From contig CAMTGL010000014.1 of assembly GCA_947071955.1 (NCBI GenBank), positions 1 through 17,340 on the forward strand: a stretch of DNA of 17,340 nt, in the 5' to 3' direction. Both the position numbers and the translations under genes were made by a program. The stretch is from an uncultured Plesiomonas sp. GTDB taxonomy: Bacteria > Pseudomonadota > Gammaproteobacteria > Enterobacterales > CAMTGL01. The number at the start of each line of letters is the position of its first letter. Position 1 is the first letter of the stretch. The notes under the pieces are model-generated. The model worked only from the letters and a program-made list of their open reading frames with translations. It was not told the origin of the DNA and searched no databases. Below, piece by piece: positions 12,910-17,340 of this stretch.

Positions 12910-15822
12910 ATGCCTTTTGCACTTGGTCAACGTTGGATCAGTGATACTGAGAGTGAGTTGGGTTTAGGTACGGTCGTGGCGATAGAAGCCCGTACCGTGA
13001 CTATCCTGTTTCCTGTTTCCGGTGAAAACCGCGTTTATTCCCGCGTTGATGCGCCGGTAACCCGCGTCATGTTCAATCAAGGCGACACAATCAGCTGTCA
13101 TGAAGGCTGGAAATTGTGTGTCGAAGAGGTGCTGGAAGCACACGGAGTACTGACCTACATCGGTACACGCGTCGATACCGAAGAGGCGAACGTCACCCTG
13201 CGTGAGGTGATGCTGGACAATAAGCTGACCTTCAGCCGCCCGCAGGACCGTCTGTTTGCCGGTCAGATTGATAGGATGGATCGCTTTGCGCTGCGTTATC
13301 GCGCGCTGAACCACCAACGCGATCAGTTCCGTTCACCACTGCGTGGATTACGCGGTGTGCGTGCCAGCCTTATCCCGCATCAGGTTTATATTGCCCATGA
13401 AGTGGGCTGCCGTTATGCGCCGCGTGTTCTGCTGGCCGACGAAGTGGGTTTGGGTAAAACCATTGAAGCGGGGATGATTATTCATCAACAACTGCTCTCT
13501 GGCCGTGCCGAACGCGTGTTGGTGGTCGTGCCTGAGTCTTTGCAGCACCAGTGGCTGGTGGAGATGCTGCGCCGTTTCAATCTACGTTTTGCGCTGTTTG
13601 ATGAAGAGCGCTGCGCCGAAGCGGGGCTGGATGCCGAGAACCCGTTTGAAACCGAACAGTTGGTGATCTGTTCGCTCGATTTTATCCGTAAAAAACGCCA
13701 GCGTTGCGAACAGGCCGTTGATGCTGAGTGGGATCTACTGGTGGTCGATGAAGCTCATCATCTGGTTTGGGATGAAGAGAAACCGAGCCGTGAATATCAG
13801 GTGGTTGAAGCCTTAGCTGAGAATATTCCGGGCGTGTTGCTGCTGACTGCAACTCCTGAGCAGTTGGGCCAGCAGAGCCATTTTGCCCGTTTGCGCTTGC
13901 TCGATCCTGATCGTTTCCATGATTACGAAGAGTTTGTCGCCGAGCAGCAGCAGTATCAGCCGATTGCTGATGCCGTTGCTGATATTACCGGTGGCAAGCC
14001 GCTGACGGTTGCAGCACAAAATCTGCTGACCGAGCTGCTGCCAGAGCAAGACGTTGAGCCGCTGTTGAAAGTGATCAATGCCAAGAGTGTGGATGAAGCC
14101 GAGCGCATCAGTGCCCGCCAGACGCTGATCAGTAATCTGATGGATCGCCACGGCACTGGCCGTGTACTGTTCCGTAATACCCGTCAGGGTGTGAAGGGTT
14201 TTCCACAGCGCAGCTTAAATCAGATCACTTTGCCACTGCCAAGCCAGTATCAAACCGCCATTCGCGTTGCGCGTATGATGGGATCAAGCAAGATTGATGA
14301 TCGTGCGCTGCAGATGCTCTATCCCGAACAAATTTATCAAGCTTTTGAGGGCGAGAATGCCACTTGGTGGAACTTTGACCCGCGGGTTGAGTGGTTGCTG
14401 ACATTCTTGAAAAATCACCGTGATGACAAGGTGCTGGTGATCTGTGCGAAAGCCGAAACCGCGGTGCATTTAGAGCAGGCACTGCGTGAGCGTGAAGCGA
14501 TTCGTGCGGCGGTGTTCCATGAAGGTTTATCCATTATCGAGCGTGATAAAGCTTCGGCCTACTTTGCACAGCAAGAAGAGGGCGCGCAGGTGCTGCTCTG
14601 CTCTGAAATTGGCTCAGAAGGGCGCAATTTCCAATTTGCCAGCCAGTTGGTGATGTTTGACTTGCCGATGAACCCCGATCTGCTTGAGCAGCGGATTGGC
14701 CGTCTTGACCGTATTGGTCAGCGGCACGATATTGCCATTCATGTCCCTTGTCTTGAAGGCACATCTCAGGCGCTGCTGTCGCGCTGGTTCCATGAGGGGC
14801 TGGATGCGTTTGAGCACACCTGCCCGACCGGTCGTCCGGTGTATGATCAGTTTGTTGAACGTTTGATTCCGTTTTTGGCCGACCCAAGCAGCACCGAAGG
14901 GTTTGATGAGCTGATTGCTGACAGCCGCGCGCTGCACGATAGTTTGAAAGCCAAGCTGGAAACAGGCCGTGATCGCCTGTTGGAGATGCACTCTAATGGG
15001 GGCATAGAAGCACAGGCGTTGGCCGAGAAAATTGGTGAGCAAGATGGCGATACTGACTTAGTCAGTTTTGCGCTGAACCTGTTTGATATTATTGGTGTGC
15101 AGCAAGAAGATCGTGGCGAGCACATGCTGGTGCTTGAACCGACCGGCCATATGCTGGTGCCTGATTTTCCGGGTTTGCCATCAGACGGCTGTACCGTGAC
15201 CTTTGATCGTGATGTGGCGTTGTCGCGCGAAGATGCTCAGTTTTTGACATGGGAACACCCAATTCTGCGTAACGGCATTGATCTGATTTTGTCCGGTGAT
15301 ACCGGTATGACTGCAATGTCGCTACTGAAAAACAAAGCGCTGCCTGCCGGAACATTGTTGCTGGAGCTGGTCTATGTGGTTGAAGCGCAAGCGCCGAAAC
15401 ATCTGCAACTGACCCGTTTCTTGCCGCCAAGCCCAATTCGTTTGCTGATGGATATCAACGGTAATGACCTGTCTCAGTCAGTGGCATTTGAAGCGCTGAA
15501 CCGCCAACTTAGCCCAGTGAACCGTCATACCGGCAGCAAACTGGTCAATGCGGTACAAAAAGAGATCCACGCGATGCTGACACTGGCCGAGCCAAAAGCC
15601 ACTGAGCTGGCGCGCATTGAAATTGATGCCGCGCGTCAACTGGCTGATAACGTGATGACTGCCGAACTCGATCGCATGCTGGCTCTTAAAGCGGTGAACC
15701 CGAACATCCGTGATGATGAAGTGACTGTGCTGGATCTGGGCCGTAAGCAAGTGATGCAGCATCTTGATGAAGCCAACTGGCGGTTAGATTCGCTGCGTGT
15801 GGTTGTGGTTACGCATCAATAA
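12910..15822 (+). CDS. rapA: RNA polymerase-associated Swi2/Snf2-family ATPase RapA
   Basis: RapA binds core RNA polymerase and uses ATP hydrolysis to release it from stalled or post-termination complexes, so that it can be reused. The protein has 970 residues (968 in E. coli) and follows the E. coli sequence throughout. Residues 1 to about 107 are the N-terminal Tudor-like domains (MPFALGQRWISDTESELGLG). The RecA-like helicase core follows, with Walker A in LLADEVGLGKTIEAGM (DEVGLGKT 177-184) and DEAH at 280-283. The second lobe carries VLLCSEIGSEGRNFQFAS and LLEQRIGRLDRIGQ. The C-terminal part contains MLVPDFPGLPSDG and ends WRLDSLRVVVVTHQ. No frameshift or missing motif is seen. It reads away from phoH, and rluA begins 21 bp after its stop, so the two are probably cotranscribed. 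Confidence 0.97.
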   Translation: MPFALGQRWISDTESELGLGTVVAIEARTVTILFPVSGENRVYSRVDAPVTRVMFNQGDTISCHEGWKLCVEEVLEAHGVLTYIGTRVDTEEANVTLREVMLDNKLTFSRPQDRLFAGQIDRMDRFALRYRALNHQRDQFRSPLRGLRGVRASLIPHQVYIAHEVGCRYAPRVLLADEVGLGKTIEAGMIIHQQLLSGRAERVLVVVPESLQHQWLVEMLRRFNLRFALFDEERCAEAGLDAENPFETEQLVICSLDFIRKKRQRCEQAVDAEWDLLVVDEAHHLVWDEEKPSREYQVVEALAENIPGVLLLTATPEQLGQQSHFARLRLLDPDRFHDYEEFVAEQQQYQPIADAVADITGGKPLTVAAQNLLTELLPEQDVEPLLKVINAKSVDEAERISARQTLISNLMDRHGTGRVLFRNTRQGVKGFPQRSLNQITLPLPSQYQTAIRVARMMGSSKIDDRALQMLYPEQIYQAFEGENATWWNFDPRVEWLLTFLKNHRDDKVLVICAKAETAVHLEQALREREAIRAAVFHEGLSIIERDKASAYFAQQEEGAQVLLCSEIGSEGRNFQFASQLVMFDLPMNPDLLEQRIGRLDRIGQRHDIAIHVPCLEGTSQALLSRWFHEGLDAFEHTCPTGRPVYDQFVERLIPFLADPSSTEGFDELIADSRALHDSLKAKLETGRDRLLEMHSNGGIEAQALAEKIGEQDGDTDLVSFALNLFDIIGVQQEDRGEHMLVLEPTGHMLVPDFPGLPSDGCTVTFDRDVALSREDAQFLTWEHPILRNGIDLILSGDTGMTAMSLLKNKALPAGTLLLELVYVVEAQAPKHLQLTRFLPPSPIRLLMDINGNDLSQSVAFEALNRQLSPVNRHTGSKLVNAVQKEIHAMLTLAEPKATELARIEIDAARQLADNVMTAELDRMLALKAVNPNIRDDEVTVLDLGRKQVMQHLDEANWRLDSLRVVVVTHQ

Positions 15823-15843
15823 GTATTTAGCAAAGGTAATCAC

Positions 15844-16581
15844 ATGGCACAATCGAGCAGCACCAAACGGCAGCGTAAAGCGGCTTATTTGGCGGGAGAA
15901 CCACCCGCCCCCAGCGGTGCGCCACCGCTGGAGTCATATCATCCGCCGACTGACCCTTGGCTGGAGATCCTTCATCAGGATGCCAGCATCATGGTGGTCA
16001 ACAAACCGAGCGGGCTGTTGTCAGTGCAGGGGCGTGCACCTGAGCACCGCGACAGCATTATGCAGCGGGTGCAGGATGACTATCCGTTAGCTGAATCGGT
16101 GCATCGTCTTGATATGGCGACCAGTGGCGTGCTGGTGGTGGCATTAACCAAACAGGCCGAGCGTGAGCTCAAACGTCAGTTTCGTGAGCGAGAGCCTAAA
16201 AAAGCGTATATCGCCCGAATCTGGGGGCATCCTGAGCACGACAGCGGTGAGATAGATTTACCGCTGGTGTGTGACTGGCCGAACCGTCCGCAGCAGAAGG
16301 TGTGTCATGAGACCGGCAAGCCGGCTCAGACGTTGTATCAGGTGCTCAGTCGTGATTCAGATGGAACAAGCCGTGTTAAACTGACCCCTATTACCGGCCG
16401 TTCACACCAGTTGCGGGTGCACATGTTGGCACTGGGGCATCCGATTTTGGGTGATCGCTTTTATGCCAACGCACAGGCACAGGCCATGGCCGATCGTTTG
16501 CAATTACATGCGTTAGAGCTGAATATCACGCACCCGAAAACCGGTGAGCCATTACAGTTTTGCTGCGAGCCTGATTTTTGA
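15844..16581 (+). CDS. rluA: Dual-specificity pseudouridine synthase RluA
   Basis: RluA isomerises U746 of 23S rRNA and U32 of several tRNAs to pseudouridine. The protein has 245 residues against 219 in E. coli; the difference is a basic, then Pro-rich N-terminal extension of about 26 residues (MAQSSSTKRQRKAA, then PPAPSGAPP). From PPTDPWLEIL onward the match is close. The catalytic Asp is D90 in ESVHRLDMATSG, equivalent to E. coli D64. Further family segments are RELKRQFREREPKKAY, VCDWPNRPQQKVC and PITGRSHQLRVHMLALGHP. The start ATG is preceded by AAAGG, and no better in-frame start lies between it and the conserved core. It follows rapA by 21 bp; ppaC begins 65 bp later. Confidence 0.96.
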   Translation: MAQSSSTKRQRKAAYLAGEPPAPSGAPPLESYHPPTDPWLEILHQDASIMVVNKPSGLLSVQGRAPEHRDSIMQRVQDDYPLAESVHRLDMATSGVLVVALTKQAERELKRQFREREPKKAYIARIWGHPEHDSGEIDLPLVCDWPNRPQQKVCHETGKPAQTLYQVLSRDSDGTSRVKLTPITGRSHQLRVHMLALGHPILGDRFYANAQAQAMADRLQLHALELNITHPKTGEPLQFCCEPDF

Positions 16582-16613
16582 AATCAGCCAAAATAAGCGA
16601 GCACAAAACTCGC
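16571..16613 (+). other. Two small hairpins at the rluA-ppaC junction
   Basis: CTGATTT/AAATCAG (16571-16577 with 16581-16587, loop TTG) spans the rluA stop codon, and GCGAG/CTCGC (16597-16601 with 16609-16613) follows. Neither has a downstream T-run, so neither is a convincing intrinsic terminator and readthrough into ppaC is plausible. Confidence 0.3.
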
Positions 16614-16646
16614 GCCAAACAAAAAGAAAGAGTGAAAGGAAGTAAT

Positions 16647-17340
16647 ATGATTCAAGTAGTAGGTCATAAAAACCCAGACAGCGATAGTATCTGCTCGGCA
16701 CTGGTAGCAACTGCACTGCTGCAAGCTCGCGGTTTGAATGCCAAAGCCGTTCGTCAGGGTGATATCAACCGTGAAACCCAGTTCATCTTAAATAAAGCGG
16801 GTGTTGAGCAGCCTGATATGTGTACTGGCGTAGCCGGACAACAAGTCTGGCTGGTAGATTACTCTGATATGGCGCAAGGCCCAGACGATCTGGCTCAAGC
16901 TGAAATTTTGGGTATTGTTGATCACCACCGTTTAGGTGATGTGACCACCGCACAGCCGCTGGAAGCGTGGATTTGGCCAGTAGGTTGCACCAATACCATT
17001 TTGTTCAACCTGTTCAAAATGGAAAATGCACCGATTACCCGCCCACTGGCGATCCTGATGATGTCAGCCATCATCAGTGACACCGTCGGTTTTGCCTCTC
17101 CGACCTGTACGCAAAAAGATAAAGATGCCGTTTACGCGCTGGCTGAACTGGCACAGATTACTGATCTGGATACCTTTATCACCGAACTGCTGATTGCTAA
17201 AACCGATATCGCTGGTTTGAGCGCGGCAGAGCTGGTTGAAAAAGATCTGAAAGCTTACCCACTGAACGGTCATAACGTCGTAGTTGGTCAGATTGAGCGG
17301 GCAACACTGGCGCAAGGTGATGACATGATCGATGCGCGGA
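16647..17340 (+). CDS. ppaC: Manganese-dependent (family II) inorganic pyrophosphatase, 3' end missing
   Basis: Hydrolyses pyrophosphate to two phosphates in the cytoplasm, pulling biosynthetic reactions forward. It belongs to the DHH superfamily and is unrelated to the Ppa enzyme of E. coli. About 231 codons are visible; the family usually has a little over 300, so the remainder of the C-terminal substrate-binding domain lies off the right edge. The metal ligands of family II are all present: H7, D11 and D13 in GHKNPDSDS, D71 in DYSD, H93 in VDHH and D145 in ISDTVGF. They correspond to H9, D13, D15, D75, H97 and D149 of the Gram-positive enzymes. The second ligand motif reads DYSD where many members have DHNE. 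AAAGGAAG seven bases before the ATG is a strong ribosome-binding site. It follows rluA by 65 bp on the same strand, and no clear promoter of its own is seen. Confidence 0.95.
   Translation, partial: MIQVVGHKNPDSDSICSALVATALLQARGLNAKAVRQGDINRETQFILNKAGVEQPDMCTGVAGQQVWLVDYSDMAQGPDDLAQAEILGIVDHHRLGDVTTAQPLEAWIWPVGCTNTILFNLFKMENAPITRPLAILMMSAIISDTVGFASPTCTQKDKDAVYALAELAQITDLDTFITELLIAKTDIAGLSAAELVEKDLKAYPLNGHNVVVGQIERATLAQGDDMIDAR

Noticed and set aside
16571..16613. Intrinsic terminator between rluA and ppaC
   Set aside because: Both hairpins are short and neither is followed by a T-run.

Overview
The window looks like a chromosomal segment of a gammaproteobacterium close to the Enterobacterales. 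SurA, LptD, DjlA, ThiB, ThiP, ThiQ, YabI, RapA and RluA can all be followed along their length against what I remember of the E. coli K-12 proteins. A family II (Mn-dependent) pyrophosphatase and a PIN-PhoH protein, neither found in E. coli K-12, point to something between Enterobacterales and Vibrionaceae. Plesiomonas is my best guess, from gene content and moderate GC only. I see no phage genes, insertion sequences, CRISPR arrays, tRNA or rRNA.

Layout. (1) 1-3291, minus strand: surA (3' end cut by the window) lies downstream of lptD, the outer-membrane biogenesis pair. (2) 3535-4353, plus: djlA, a membrane-anchored DnaK co-chaperone. (3) 4350-6422, minus: a soluble GAF-GAF-GGDEF diguanylate cyclase whose stop codon overlaps that of djlA. 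(4) 6685-10301, plus: a sigma70-like promoter, a TPP riboswitch and the overlapping genes thiB-thiP-thiQ, a thiamine/TPP ABC importer. (5) 10351-12679, minus: yabI (DedA family) downstream of a PIN-PhoH gene, with two strong hairpins between them. (6) 12910-end, plus: rapA (RNA polymerase recycling ATPase), rluA (23S rRNA/tRNA pseudouridine synthase) and the start of ppaC (pyrophosphatase, cut by the window).

How the genes work together. SurA escorts unfolded LptD through the periplasm, so the first two genes form a functional unit. The thi genes form one import system, and the leader in front of them can be read as a complete translational switch. In it, the 3' strand of aptamer helix P1 and the thiB ribosome-binding site compete for the same CUCC sequence. 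Relative to the E. coli K-12 order as I recall it, the block thiB to rluA is inverted as a unit. The ara genes and polB are absent and phoH occupies their place.

Most of the window is core genome. The parts most worth a second look are the sensor architecture of the diguanylate cyclase, the riboswitch expression platform, the phoH-yabI intergenic hairpins and the block inversion. I did not find a convincing previously undescribed multi-gene system.
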